NCBI GenBank assembly: GCA_001725255.1
Contig: MEFV01000009.1
Location: 53,549 to 117,548, forward strand
Direction: 5' to 3'
Source: Comamonas sp. SCN 67-35
GTDB lineage: Bacteria; Pseudomonadota; Gammaproteobacteria; Burkholderiales; Burkholderiaceae_C
Length of the DNA: 64,000 bases
Shown here: positions 1 to 13,953 of the stretch, piece by piece
How positions within the stretch are numbered: position 1 is the stretch's first letter
How the letters are laid out: each line of letters opens with the position of its first letter
Notes under the pieces: generated by a model
Told to the model about the DNA's origin: nothing
Database searches by the model: none
Seen by the model: only the letters and a program-made list of their open reading frames with translations
Made by a program: the position numbers and the translations under genes

Positions 1-217
1 GCGCGTCTGGGAGCGCGGCAGCGGCGAAACGCTGGCCTGCGGCACCGGCGCCGCGGCCGTCGTCGTGGCGGCCGTGCTGAACGCACGGACTGAGCGCAGC
101 GTGCGCGTCAAGTTGCTGGGCGGCGAGTTGCACGTCCACTGGGACGAGGCCGACAACCACGTCTACCAGAGCGGTCCCGCAAGTTTCGTGTTTGACGGCG
201 TCTGGCTCGCCTCATGA
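1..217 (+). CDS. dapF: Diaminopimelate epimerase, C-terminal fragment (cut by window edge)
   Basis: Only the last 71 codons are present, read from base 2 to the TGA at 215-217. DapF interconverts LL- and meso-diaminopimelate in the cytoplasm, for lysine and peptidoglycan synthesis. The fragment contains [19 protein letters not shown], the family's second active-site block, whose Cys in ACGTGA is one of the two catalytic cysteines. The C-terminal beta segment ([12 protein letters not shown]) and the end of the protein match the usual DapF end. The next gene, ntrB, starts 30 bp later on the same strand, so the two may be co-transcribed. Confidence 0.93.
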   Translation, partial: RVWERGSGETLACGTGAAAVVVAAVLNARTERSVRVKLLGGELHVHWDEADNHVYQSGPASFVFDGVWLAS

Positions 218-247
218 GGTAGCACAGGCCGCAAGCGCCGCACCGCC

Positions 248-1339
248 ATGACCGCCGCGTTCGACTCCAGGATCCAGGAAGCCTACGACAGGCTGGCCAC
301 GCTCGTGGCGCTGGTGCGCGTGGACGGCGTCTGCCTGATGGTCAACACCGCGCTTGAAAACGCCTTGCACCAATCCCGGCGCAAGCTCACCGGGAGCAAC
401 GCGTTCGAGTGGTTTGCCGAGCCTGCCCCCATGCGCGAAGCGCTGCAACGCGTGGCCGACCAGACCGTGATGAGCAGCCGCCTGCAGGCGAGTCTGCACT
501 TTCACCCGCCAGGATCATCCGATCTGCCGGTCCACGCGTGCGTGAGTCCGGCGCCATCCGATGGCCCTTTGCCGGTTGTGCTCGTGGAGATGACGGAAAC
601 CGAGCAGCAGGCCCGGCTCGAACGCGAGGAACATGCCAACGACCTGATCGAGGCGCACAAACAATTGCTGCGCAACCTGGCCCACGAGATCAAGAACCCG
701 CTGGGGGGCATTCGCGGCGCCGCGCAGCTGCTGGCGCTGGACGCCGCATCGCGTGAAGTCAGCGAGTACACCGACGTCGTCATTCACGAAGTGGACCGGC
801 TGCAAACGCTGGTCGACCGCCTGCTCGCTCCGCATCAGGGCGCCCCCGCCCGGGCGCGGCTGAACATCCACGAAGTCTGCGAGCGTGTGCGCATGCTGGT
901 GCTCGCCGAATTCGCGCGTGGGCTTCAGATCCAGCGCGACTACGATGCGTCGCTGCCGGACCTGATCGGAGACCGGGAGCGCCTGATCCAGGCACTGCTC
1001 AACATCGTGCGCAACGCCGCACAAGCGCTGAGTCAGCGCATCGCCCAGGGGGATGCCCGCATCGTGCTGCGCACGCGCATCGCGCGCCAGGCCACGCTTG
1101 GGGGCAGGCGCCACCGGCTGGCAATCCAGATCGACGTCGAGGACAACGGTCCGGGCGTGCCGCAGGCGCTGCGCGAGCGCATCTTCCAGCCGCTGGTTTC
1201 CGGACGGGCGGGCGGCAGCGGGCTGGGACTGACGCTGGCGCAGACCTACGTGCAGCAGCACGGCGGCATCATCGAATGCGACAGCGTGCCGGGCCAGACC
1301 CGTTTCACACTGCTGCTGCCTCTGGCAGACTCACGCTGA
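248..1339 (+). CDS. glnL: Nitrogen regulation sensor histidine kinase NtrB (NR(II))
   Basis: A 363-residue soluble histidine kinase that, in known systems, phosphorylates NtrC under nitrogen limitation and is controlled by PII. No transmembrane segment is visible. The N-terminal ~130 residues resemble a PAS domain. The H-box is NLAHEIKNPLGGIRGAAQLL with the phosphorylated His at about residue 146. The ATP-binding part follows (NIVRNAAQAL N-box, DVEDNGPGVP G1, GGSGLGLTLAQTYVQQHGG G2). Its partner ntrC starts 9 bp after its stop, so the pair is an operon. No glnA gene is adjacent here, although glnA-ntrB-ntrC is a common order in other proteobacteria. Alternative symbol: ntrB. Confidence 0.94.
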   Translation: MTAAFDSRIQEAYDRLATLVALVRVDGVCLMVNTALENALHQSRRKLTGSNAFEWFAEPAPMREALQRVADQTVMSSRLQASLHFHPPGSSDLPVHACVSPAPSDGPLPVVLVEMTETEQQARLEREEHANDLIEAHKQLLRNLAHEIKNPLGGIRGAAQLLALDAASREVSEYTDVVIHEVDRLQTLVDRLLAPHQGAPARARLNIHEVCERVRMLVLAEFARGLQIQRDYDASLPDLIGDRERLIQALLNIVRNAAQALSQRIAQGDARIVLRTRIARQATLGGRRHRLAIQIDVEDNGPGVPQALRERIFQPLVSGRAGGSGLGLTLAQTYVQQHGGIIECDSVPGQTRFTLLLPLADSR

Positions 1340-1348
1340 GCACCACAC

Positions 1349-2788
1349 ATGCCTCGCACCGCCATGCACCCGATCTGGATCGTCGACGACGATCAGTCCA
1401 TCCGCTTCGTGCTCGAGCGCGCGCTCGAACGCAGCGACCTGCCGGTGCGCGCGTTCACCGGCCCGGACGAGGTGCTGGCCGCGCTGCAGGCGGGCGAGAC
1501 GCCGCAGGTGCTGGTGAGCGACATTCGCATGCCTGGCGGCAATGGCCTGGCCCTGCTGGCCGAGGTCAAGCGGCGCCTGCCGCTGCTGCCCGTCATCGTG
1601 ATGACGGCCTATACCGACCTGGACAGCGCCGTCGGCGCGCTGCAGGGTGGTGCCTTCGAGTACCTGCCCAAGCCCTTCGACATCTCACGGGCGCTGGATC
1701 TGATCCGCCGCGCCGCCGACGAAAGCCTGCGCGCTGCCACGCCGCCCCCGGGCTCGCCGGACATCCCGCAGATGCTGGGCCAGGCCCCGGCCATGCAGGA
1801 CGTGTTTCGCGCCATTGGCCGGCTGAGCCTGAGCCACACCACGGTGCTCATCACGGGAGAGAGCGGCAGCGGCAAGGAGCTGGTCGCCCACGCCTTGCAC
1901 CGCCACAGCCCGCGCGCGAACGGGCCGTTCATCGCCATCAACACCGCCGCCGTACCGCGCGAGCTTCTGGAGAGCGAGCTGTTCGGCCACGAACGCGGCG
2001 CCTTCACAGGGGCGCAGGCCACCCGGCGCGGGCGCTTCGAGCAGGCGGCGGGCGGCACGCTGTTTCTCGATGAAATCGGCGACATGCCGCTGGAGTTGCA
2101 GACGCGGCTGCTGCGCGTGCTCAGCGACGGGCACTTCTATCGCGTGGGCGGCCAGGAGCCGCTCAGGGCCGACGCGCGCGTGATCACGGCCACGCACCAG
2201 AACCTGGAGCAGCGCGTGCGCGAAGGGCACTTTCGCGAGGACCTGTACCACCGCCTGAACGTCATCCGCCTGCGCCTGCCGCCGCTGCGAGAGCGCCGTG
2301 AGGACATCCCCATGCTCACGTCCTACTTTCTCGCACGCAGCGCGCGCGAGCTGGGCGTGGAAACCAAGCACATCGGCGAGGCAGCGCTCGCACAGCTGAG
2401 CGCGTTCGACTTTCCGGGCAACGTGCGCCAGCTCGAGAATCTGTGCCGCTGGCTCACCGTGATGGCTCCGGCGCAGACGATCGAGCTCGGCGACCTGCCC
2501 CCGGACATCGTCGCACCCACGCCCGGGCACCCTGCGTCCGAGGGCAGCGCGCAGATCGACGGCGCCACAACCGCGCACTGGCTCGGACCGCTGGCCGAGG
2601 AAGCGCGCCTGCGTCTGCAGGCCGGCGAGAGCGACATCTGGCGCACGCTCGGCAGTCTGTTCGAGACCCAGCTGCTGCGCACGGCGCTGGCGCTGACCGG
2701 CGGACATCGAGCGGAGGCGGCGCACAAGCTGGGCATTGGCCGCAACACCCTCACGCGCAAGATTCAGGAGCTGGGGCTCGATGACTGA
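1349..2788 (+). CDS. glnG: Nitrogen regulation response regulator NtrC (NR(I))
   Basis: A 479-residue sigma-54 enhancer-binding activator. It has a receiver domain (acidic DDD at 13-15, phospho-acceptor Asp58 in VSDIRMPGG), a central AAA+ domain (Walker A GESGSGKE, sigma-54 contact loop GAFTGA, Walker B GGTLFLDEIGDMP) and a C-terminal Fis-type helix-turn-helix (HRAEAAHKLGIGRNTLTRKI). Phosphorylated by NtrB, it would activate nitrogen-assimilation genes. A second in-frame ATG five codons in (1364) would put the phospho-Asp at 53, close to the enteric protein. Neither start has a clear Shine-Dalgarno, so the exact N-terminus is open. Alternative symbol: ntrC. Confidence 0.95.
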   Translation: MPRTAMHPIWIVDDDQSIRFVLERALERSDLPVRAFTGPDEVLAALQAGETPQVLVSDIRMPGGNGLALLAEVKRRLPLLPVIVMTAYTDLDSAVGALQGGAFEYLPKPFDISRALDLIRRAADESLRAATPPPGSPDIPQMLGQAPAMQDVFRAIGRLSLSHTTVLITGESGSGKELVAHALHRHSPRANGPFIAINTAAVPRELLESELFGHERGAFTGAQATRRGRFEQAAGGTLFLDEIGDMPLELQTRLLRVLSDGHFYRVGGQEPLRADARVITATHQNLEQRVREGHFREDLYHRLNVIRLRLPPLRERREDIPMLTSYFLARSARELGVETKHIGEAALAQLSAFDFPGNVRQLENLCRWLTVMAPAQTIELGDLPPDIVAPTPGHPASEGSAQIDGATTAHWLGPLAEEARLRLQAGESDIWRTLGSLFETQLLRTALALTGGHRAEAAHKLGIGRNTLTRKIQELGLDD

Positions 2789-2888
2789 GTGCCTGCCACC
2801 GCCCTCTTCGGCCCCGCGCAGTTGGCCTCGCCACGCTGCGGTTGAGGGGATACAGGCGGCAGGCAGGCCGCATCCGTGACCACGCGCC

Positions 2889-3557
2889 ATGGCCCGCCTG
2901 CCCCGCCTCGTCCTTGCCGGTCAGCCGCACCTGCTGATCCAGCGCGCGCTGGACCAGCAGGCCATCTTCCTCGATGAGCAAGACCTCGCCCGCCTGATCG
3001 AAGTGCTGCGCATGGGCCTGGCGGATGAGCGCGTGCAGCTGCATGCCTACGCGCTGCGCACCCATGAAATCCAGCTGCTGGCCACGCCTGCCGCACCGCA
3101 ATCGCTGGCCCGGCTGATGCAGACCATAGGCCGCCGCTATGTCGTCGCCTTCAACCACCGCCATGGCCGCAGCGGAACACTGTGGAATGGACGATTCAGC
3201 GCCGCCGCCGTCGAGCCGGGCGAGCCCCTGCTCACTGCGATGAGCTGGGTGGAGCAAAGCGGTGACACGGTTGAAGCGACCAGCGCCGCGCACCACCTCG
3301 GCCACCGCCGCGACCCGCTGATCACGGATCCCTCGGCCTACTGGAGCCTCGGCAACACGCCGTTTGCACGCGAGGCGGCATGGCGCGATCGGCTGATGGG
3401 CGGGATTGCCGAAGCCCAGGCGGCACGCCTGCGCCGTGCGGCTCGCGGGGGCTGGGCCTTCGGTTCGCCCGGGTTCATCAGCGCCGCCGGCGCGCACGGC
3501 CGTCCGGCCGCGCCACGCGCTCCGGGGCGCCCGCCACGCCATCAGCCTTTGATCTGA
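2889..3557 (+). CDS. REP-associated tyrosine transposase (RayT) family protein, probably catalytically inactive
   Basis: A 222-residue protein with the family opening MARLPRLVLAGQPHLLIQR, followed by HAYALRTHEIQLLATP, RRYVVAFNHRHGRSGTLWNG and a long Arg/Pro/Ala-rich tail. Active family members carry an N-H-x-H (HUH) metal site in the second block and a catalytic Tyr near the third. Here both HUH histidines are replaced (Glu60 and Gln62), while the likely catalytic Tyr (Tyr84) remains. The later helix that normally reads like YIELNPVRAG is also unrecognisable. This suggests a DNA-binding or domesticated relative, or a decaying gene. The stop codon lies inside the first of three short downstream repeats. 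Family assignment is firm; loss of activity is inferred from the motif. Confidence 0.82.
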   Translation: MARLPRLVLAGQPHLLIQRALDQQAIFLDEQDLARLIEVLRMGLADERVQLHAYALRTHEIQLLATPAAPQSLARLMQTIGRRYVVAFNHRHGRSGTLWNGRFSAAAVEPGEPLLTAMSWVEQSGDTVEATSAAHHLGHRRDPLITDPSAYWSLGNTPFAREAAWRDRLMGGIAEAQAARLRRAARGGWAFGSPGFISAAGAHGRPAAPRAPGRPPRHQPLI

Positions 3558-3760
3558 CCCCTATTCAATCACCGACGTGTCTTGCCAATGTCCGGCGAGT
3601 GTGATGGCATCCCTCAGGCGGCCGTGACGGATTCTCCTGCGCCCTCACCGGGTTAGGTCAATTTTAATTTGTACTGACCCTTATTAAATTAACTAGTGTA
3701 TTTGGCCTGTTTAATTGTTATCTGACCCCGTTTTATTGTTCTTGTGATGCGATTCGGCGA

Positions 3761-3764
<4 letters not shown>
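3552..3764 (+). repeat. Three tandem imperfect repeats downstream of the RayT gene
   Basis: Three copies start with a CTGACCC-type core at 3553 (TCTGACCCCTATTCAATC), 3673 (ACTGACCCTTATTAAATT) and 3721 (TCTGACCCCGTTTTATT). A second shared block, CGGCGAGTGT, follows copy 1 at 3593-3602 and copy 3 at 3755-3764; copies 1 and 2 also share a GTGT-TT block about 20 bases in. The copies are AT-rich against a GC-rich background. They fill the gap between the RayT stop and gltB, so any gltB promoter must lie within or overlap them. Their link to RayT is inferred from position. Confidence 0.7.
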
Positions 3765-8596
<4,832 letters not shown>

Positions 8597-8687
8597 TTGA
8601 GCAGGTTCGCCCGCGCAGCCAGCCCCACAAGGCAGCGCGCGGCCCCTGCGCTTTCAAGACGAAGACACACGCAACAGGACACACACC

Positions 8688-10169
8688 ATGGGCAAGATCA
8701 CCGGCTTTCTGGAATTCGACCGCGTCGAGGAACCGCACGCGCCCGTTGCCGAGCGCGTCACGCACTTTCACGAATTCGTCACCACCCTGACCGAATCGCA
8801 GGCGCGCCAGCAGGCGGCACGCTGCATGGATTGCGGCATACCGTTCTGCAGCAACGGCTGCCCGGTCAACAACATCATTCCGGATTTCAACGATCTGGTC
8901 TATCGCAATGACTGGAAGAACGCCTTCCTGGTGCTCGACTCCACCAACAACTTCCCCGAGTTCACCGGCCGCATCTGCCCCGCACCCTGCGAAGTCGCCT
9001 GCACGCTCAACATCAACAGCGAGCCCGTGGGCATCAAGTCGCTGGAGCGCGCCATCATCGACCGCGCCTGGGCCGAGGGCTGGGTGGTGTCGCGCCCGGC
9101 ACCGCGCAAGAGCGGCAAGCGCGTGGCGGTGGTCGGCTCCGGGCCCGCGGGGCTCGCGGCGGCGCAGCAGCTCGGGCGCGCGGGGCATGACGTCACGGTG
9201 TTCGAAAAGAACGACCGCATCGGCGGCCTGCTGCGCTACGGCATTCCAGACTTCAAGCTCGAAAAATCGCACATCGACCGGCGCATCGCGCAGATGCAGG
9301 GCGAGGGTGTGAGCTTTCGCACCGGCGTGCTGGTGGGCGGCATGCCCAGCGAGGGTGTGGGCGCCACGGTCACCAACCTGTCGCGCGAGACCTTGTCAGC
9401 CGACCAGTTGCTCGATGAATTCGACGCCGTGCTGCTCACCTGCGGCGCCGAGCAGTCGCGTGACCTGCCCGTGTCCGGCCGCGAGTTGCGCGGCGTGCAC
9501 TTCGCGATGCAATTGCTGCCGCAGCAGAACCGCATCGACGCGGGCGACAAGGTGAAGGACGCGATTTCAGCCAAGGGCAAGCACGTCATCGTGATCGGCG
9601 GCGGCGACACCGGCAGCGACTGCGTCGGCACCTGCAACCGCCAGGGCGCCGCAAGCGTGACGCAGTTCGAGCTCATGCCCATGCCGCCGCTGCACGAGAA
9701 CAAGGAACTCACCTGGCCCTACTGGCCTATCAAGCTGCGCACCAGCGACAGCCATGCCGAAGGCGTGCAGCGCGAGTTCGCCATTTCCACCCAGGGGTTC
9801 GTGAGCAGCGGCCGCGGCAGCGCGGTGAAAGCACTCAAGACCGTGCAGATCGAAATCAAGGGTGGCAAGCCCACCGAAATTCCGGGCACCGAGAAGGACT
9901 GGCCGGCCGATCTCGTGCTGCTGGCCATGGGCTTCACCGGACCCACGACCACGCTGCTCGATGCCCTGGGCGTGGAGCGCGACGCGCGTGGCAACGCGCG
10001 CGCCAGCGTGGACGATTCCCTGGGCTACAAGACCAACGCCAAGGGCGTCTTCGCCGCCGGTGACATGCGCCGCGGCCAGAGCCTGGTGGTCTGGGCCATC
10101 CGCGAAGGCCGCCAGGCGGCGCGCGCGGTGGACAAATACCTGATGGGCGCCACCACGCTACCGCGATAA
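8688..10169 (+). CDS. gltD: Glutamate synthase (NADPH) small subunit
   Basis: The 493-residue beta subunit of glutamate synthase passes electrons from NADPH through FAD and [4Fe-4S] centres to GltB. The N-terminal cysteine clusters are complete ([14 protein letters not shown] at ~46 and [12 protein letters not shown] at ~96). The FAD-binding GxGxxG is [18 protein letters not shown], the NADPH site is [15 protein letters not shown], and the C-terminal FAD motif is [19 protein letters not shown]. It starts 91 bp after gltB on the same strand, with AGGA upstream. It converges with livF, with a single base between the two stop codons. Length matches the family. Confidence 0.96.
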   Translation: MGKITGFLEFDRVEEPHAPVAERVTHFHEFVTTLTESQARQQAARCMDCGIPFCSNGCPVNNIIPDFNDLVYRNDWKNAFLVLDSTNNFPEFTGRICPAPCEVACTLNINSEPVGIKSLERAIIDRAWAEGWVVSRPAPRKSGKRVAVVGSGPAGLAAAQQLGRAGHDVTVFEKNDRIGGLLRYGIPDFKLEKSHIDRRIAQMQGEGVSFRTGVLVGGMPSEGVGATVTNLSRETLSADQLLDEFDAVLLTCGAEQSRDLPVSGRELRGVHFAMQLLPQQNRIDAGDKVKDAISAKGKHVIVIGGGDTGSDCVGTCNRQGAASVTQFELMPMPPLHENKELTWPYWPIKLRTSDSHAEGVQREFAISTQGFVSSGRGSAVKALKTVQIEIKGGKPTEIPGTEKDWPADLVLLAMGFTGPTTTLLDALGVERDARGNARASVDDSLGYKTNAKGVFAAGDMRRGQSLVVWAIREGRQAARAVDKYLMGATTLPR

Positions 10170-10170
10170 C

Positions 10171-10866
10171 TCAAACTTCGAGCCACTCCTTGCGCACCTG
10201 GGCGTTGGCACGCAGGGCGTCGGGAGTGCCTTCGAACACGATGGCGCCGTGTCCCATGACGAGCACGCGGTCCGAAATATCCATCGCGATGGTGAGCTTC
10301 TGCTCGATGAGCAGCACCGCGATCCCGCGCTCCTTGAGCCGCGTGAGGTACTGCCCCACCTGCTCGACGATCTTGGGCGCAAGGCCCTCGGTCGGCTCGT
10401 CGATCAGGATGCAGTCGGGGTCGCCCATGAGCGTGCGGCACAGCGTGAGCATCTGCTGCTCGCCGCCCGAGAGCAGCCCCGCTTCGATCGCGCAGCGCTC
10501 CTTCAGGCGCGGGAACATCGCGTACATATCATCCATCGTCCAGCGGCTGCCGCGCCCACGGCCCTTTTGCCCCAGCAGCAGGTTCTGCTGCACCGTCAGG
10601 CGCGGGAAGACGTCACGGCTTTCGGGCACATAGCCCAGGCCCAGGTGCGCGATCTCGAAGGGCTTGCGGCCCAGCAGATCCTGATCCTTGAAACGCACGC
10701 TGCCCTCGGCATGCACCATGCCCATGACGGCCTTGGCGCAGGTGGAGCGCCCCGAGCCATTGCGCCCGAGCAGCGCGACGATCTCGCCCGGACGCACCAT
10801 GAAATTCACGCCATGCAGCACATGGCTCTTGCCGTACCAGGCATGAAGGCTCTGAATGTTCAGCAT
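10171..10866 (-). CDS. livF: Branched-chain amino acid-type ABC transporter ATPase LivF
   Basis: A 231-residue cytoplasmic ATPase of a HAAT-family importer. Signature [16 protein letters not shown] and Walker [14 protein letters not shown] are normal. The Walker A motif is GRNGSGRST, so the invariant ATP-binding Lys is Arg40; the codon is CGC on the coding strand. The ATG at 10866 shares one base with the livG stop (TGATG), so the two are translationally coupled. The substrate is not known and need not be leucine. Confidence 0.9.
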   Translation of the reverse strand: MLNIQSLHAWYGKSHVLHGVNFMVRPGEIVALLGRNGSGRSTCAKAVMGMVHAEGSVRFKDQDLLGRKPFEIAHLGLGYVPESRDVFPRLTVQQNLLLGQKGRGRGSRWTMDDMYAMFPRLKERCAIEAGLLSGGEQQMLTLCRTLMGDPDCILIDEPTEGLAPKIVEQVGQYLTRLKERGIAVLLIEQKLTIAMDISDRVLVMGHGAIVFEGTPDALRANAQVRKEWLEV

Positions 10867-11636
10867 CAGTGCGCCCCTTCCTGCGCTTCGGCCACGCTGG
10901 AGCCGAGATAGGCCTCCTGCACGCGCGCGTTGGCGCGAATCGCCTCGGGGGTGTCGAACGCGATCACCTCGCCATAGACGACCACGGCGATCCGGTCCGC
11001 GAGGCCGAACACCACGCCCATGTCGTGCTCCACGGTGAGCAGGGTCTTGCCCTCGGTCACCTCGCGGATCAGCGCAATGAAACGGGCCGTCTCGGTCGTG
11101 CTCATGCCGGCCGTGGGCTCGTCGAGCAGGATCACCTGCGCACCGCCCGCGATGGTGATGCCGATCTCCAGCGCGCGCTGTTCGGCATAGGTGAGGTTCA
11201 CCGCCTGCACGTCGCGCTTGGCCGCAAGGCCCACCTGCGCCACCAGCTGGTCGGCGCGCGCGTTCGCATCGTGCAGACTGGAGAGGAAACGCAGGAAGGT
11301 GTAGCGGTAACCGAGGCTCCAGAGCACGGCGCAGCGCAGGTTCTCGAACACGCTCAGGCGCGGGAAGATGTTGGTGATCTGAAAGCTGCGCGAGAGCCCG
11401 AGGCGGTTGATCTCGAACGGCTTCTTGCCATCGATGCGTGTGCCGTTCAGCAACACTTCGCCGCTCGTGGGCGCCAGGCGCCCGCTGATGAGGTTGAACA
11501 AGGTGGACTTGCCCGCGCCGTTGGGTCCGATGATGGCCACGCGCTCGCCCGCGCGCACGGCCAGGTTGGCACCGCGAATGATCTCGGTCTTGCCGAAGCT
11601 CTTGCAGAGGTTTTTCAGTTCGAGCGCACAGGTCAT
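10866..11636 (-). CDS. livG: Branched-chain amino acid-type ABC transporter ATPase LivG
   Basis: A 256-residue ATPase, partner of LivF. Walker A GPNGAGKST is at 37-45 with Lys43 present, and Walker B is VILLDEPTAGMS. The ABC signature is atypical: NLTYAEQRALEIGITIA in place of an LSGGQ-like sequence. The ATG at 11636 overlaps the livM stop (ATGA) and its own stop touches the livF ATG. Because LivF has the altered Walker A, LivG may supply the only fully canonical nucleotide site of the heterodimer; this is an inference. Confidence 0.92.
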   Translation of the reverse strand: MTCALELKNLCKSFGKTEIIRGANLAVRAGERVAIIGPNGAGKSTLFNLISGRLAPTSGEVLLNGTRIDGKKPFEINRLGLSRSFQITNIFPRLSVFENLRCAVLWSLGYRYTFLRFLSSLHDANARADQLVAQVGLAAKRDVQAVNLTYAEQRALEIGITIAGGAQVILLDEPTAGMSTTETARFIALIREVTEGKTLLTVEHDMGVVFGLADRIAVVVYGEVIAFDTPEAIRANARVQEAYLGSSVAEAQEGAH

Positions 11637-12922
11637 GCCGTCTGCCCCCCGTGCTGCAGCCCGGCCTCGATCTCTTCCTGTGCCTTGCCCCAGGCGTGCG
11701 CAAAGCGTCGGCCCACCTGGTGCACCGCCAGCGCGCCGATGAGCGCGACGGCCACCGCGCCCAGCCACGGCGCCACCGTGGCGGCATCGAGCCGCATGCC
11801 GAGGTACTTCACCTCCGAGCCGATCGCGGCGTTGAGCTGCATGTGGTAAATCATCTCGATCAGCGCCGACGCGCCCAACATCAGCAGCGCGCACGCCAGC
11901 ACCAGCGCGCCGTACAGTCCGGCAAAGCGCCCGAGCTTGCCCGCGCGCGCCATTCGCACATTCATCATGATGAGGCTGGCCACGCCGCCGGGCGCATACA
12001 TGATCATCAGCACGAAGACCAGGCCCAGGTACAGGAGCCACGCGGCTGTGATTTCCGACAGCAGCACGGTGCACAGCACCATCAGCACCGCGCCTATCAT
12101 CGGCCCGAAGAAGAAGGTCACACCACCCAGGAAGGTGAACAGCAGGTAGGCGCCCGAGCGCATGCCGCTCAATGAATCGGCGGCGTTGAAGATTTCGAAG
12201 TTGATCGTGCCCAGCGCCCCGCCCACACCCGCGAAGAAGCCGGCGATGATGAAGCTGTACCAGCGCACGAGCTGGGTGTTGTAGCCGACGAACTGCGCAC
12301 GTTCGGGGTTGTCACGCACGGCGTTGAGCATGCGCCCGAGCGGCGTCGCGGTGAAGGCGTACATCAGCGCGGTGCAGATGAAGCAGTAGGCCGCGATCAG
12401 GTAGTACAGCTGGATTTGCGGGCCGAAAGTGATGCCCCCCCAAGGCTTGCCGTAGGTGCGGTTGATCGAGATGCCGCCATCGCCACCGAACAGATCCGGC
12501 AGCATGATGGCGAACGCCACCACCAACTCGCCGATGCCGAGCGAAATCATGGCGAACGTGGTGCCCGCCTTGCGGGTTGAAACATAGCCCAGCGGCACCG
12601 ACACCAGCGCGCCCATGAGGCCACCGACCAACGGCATCAGCACCAGCGGAAACGCGACGCCGTGTCCATCGACATAGCCGATCGCCGCCACCGCCGCGTA
12701 GCCGCCCAGGCCCGTGAACACCGCGTGACCGAAGCTCAGCATCCCGCCCTGCCCCAGCAGCAGGTTGTAGGACAGGCAGATGATGATGAGGTAACCCATC
12801 TGCGAGAGCATGTTCAGCGCCAGGCTGCTGCGAAATATCCACGGTGCCGCGATCAGCACCGCCGCCAGTCCACCCCAGGCAAGCCAGCGCCCGCGAGCGG
12901 TCGTCATCGTCGAAGCGCTCAT
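11633..12922 (-). CDS. livM: Branched-chain amino acid-type ABC transporter permease LivM
   Basis: A 429-residue inner-membrane permease. The family block SYNLLLGQGGMLSFGHAVFTGLGGYAA is present early (~50-80) and many hydrophobic helices follow. It carries an extra C-terminal membrane segment and a hydrophilic tail (~320-429) beyond the core permease fold. The ATG at 12922 follows GGGAGGATTGAC, a good ribosome site, and lies one base after the livH stop. It pairs with LivH to form the translocation pore. Confidence 0.92.
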   Translation of the reverse strand: MSASTMTTARGRWLAWGGLAAVLIAAPWIFRSSLALNMLSQMGYLIIICLSYNLLLGQGGMLSFGHAVFTGLGGYAAVAAIGYVDGHGVAFPLVLMPLVGGLMGALVSVPLGYVSTRKAGTTFAMISLGIGELVVAFAIMLPDLFGGDGGISINRTYGKPWGGITFGPQIQLYYLIAAYCFICTALMYAFTATPLGRMLNAVRDNPERAQFVGYNTQLVRWYSFIIAGFFAGVGGALGTINFEIFNAADSLSGMRSGAYLLFTFLGGVTFFFGPMIGAVLMVLCTVLLSEITAAWLLYLGLVFVLMIMYAPGGVASLIMMNVRMARAGKLGRFAGLYGALVLACALLMLGASALIEMIYHMQLNAAIGSEVKYLGMRLDAATVAPWLGAVAVALIGALAVHQVGRRFAHAWGKAQEEIEAGLQHGGQTA

Positions 12923-12923
12923 G

Positions 12924-13871
12924 TCAATCCTCCCGCGTGCCCATGAGTCCGCGCGGGCGGAAGATGAGGATCAGCACCATGAACAGGTAGGGCAGCATGG
13001 GCGCCACCTGCGCCACGGTCAGGCGCAGCGCCTGCTCCATTGGGTTGCCGCTGGCCACCTTGAGCCCGGCGGCGCCCAGCAGATCGGCCAGCGAGACGTC
13101 GATGGCCACCGCGAAGGTCTGCACCACGCCGATGAGGATGGACGCCAGAAAGGCCCCGGCCAGAGAACCCATGCCGCCCACAACCACCACCACGAAGATG
13201 ATGGAGCCCACGGCATAGGCCATGGCGGGCTCGGTCACGTAGGTGTTGCCCGCCACCACGCCCGCGAGCGCGGCCAGCGCCGCACCGCCGCCAAACACCA
13301 GCATGAACACGCGCGGCACGTTGTGCCCCAACGCCTGCACCGTGTCCGGGTGCGTGAGCGCCGCCTGGATCACGAGACCGATGCGCGTGCGCTGAAGCAC
13401 GAGCCAGATGGCGCCCAGCATCAGCACGGCCACCAGCATCACAAAGGCGCGCGACTTCGGGAACTGCGTGCCGTACAGCGTGAACAGCGGTCCCTGCAGT
13501 TGATCGGGCAGGCCATAGGGCACGACGTTGCGCCCCCAGATGAGCTGCACCACCTCGAGCACCAGATACGAGAGGCCGAAGGTGATGAGCAGCTCCGGCA
13601 CGTGCCCCCACTTGTGCACGCGGCGCAGGCACAGCTGCTCGAACGCCGCCCCGACCAGACCGACGGCCAGCGGCGCGATCAGGAGCGCGGGCCAGTAGCC
13701 CACGGACTGCGACAGCGCGAAGGCGAAATACGCGCCCAGCATGTAGAAGCTCGCGTGCGCGAAATTGAGCACGCCCATCATGCTGAAGATGAGTGTGAGG
13801 CCAGAGCTGAGCATGAACAGCATCAGCCCGTAGCTCAGCCCGTTGAGCAACGAGATCGTGAAAAATTCCAT
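12924..13871 (-). CDS. livH: Branched-chain amino acid-type ABC transporter permease LivH
   Basis: A 315-residue inner-membrane permease starting MEFFTISLLNGLSYGLMLF. It includes GLTLIFSMMGVLNFAHASFYMLGAY, which is typical of LivH. The ATG at 13871 is chosen over an upstream in-frame TTG (13883) because GGGAGGG lies just before it. It is followed closely by livM and preceded by the binding-protein gene with an 82-bp gap, all in one minus-strand operon. Confidence 0.93.
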   Translation of the reverse strand: MEFFTISLLNGLSYGLMLFMLSSGLTLIFSMMGVLNFAHASFYMLGAYFAFALSQSVGYWPALLIAPLAVGLVGAAFEQLCLRRVHKWGHVPELLITFGLSYLVLEVVQLIWGRNVVPYGLPDQLQGPLFTLYGTQFPKSRAFVMLVAVLMLGAIWLVLQRTRIGLVIQAALTHPDTVQALGHNVPRVFMLVFGGGAALAALAGVVAGNTYVTEPAMAYAVGSIIFVVVVVGGMGSLAGAFLASILIGVVQTFAVAIDVSLADLLGAAGLKVASGNPMEQALRLTVAQVAPMLPYLFMVLILIFRPRGLMGTRED

Positions 13872-13953
13872 CTGCCCTCCCAAGGCAGCAAGACGACACG
13901 CGGCGCCGATCGCCAGGCCCCGCGGCCCGGCGTCGGCGGTTCGTGGCAGGCGC

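Noticed and set aside
13871..13883. livH start at the upstream TTG (13883)
   Set aside because: The GGGAGGG ribosome site sits in the upstream part and favours the ATG at 13871.
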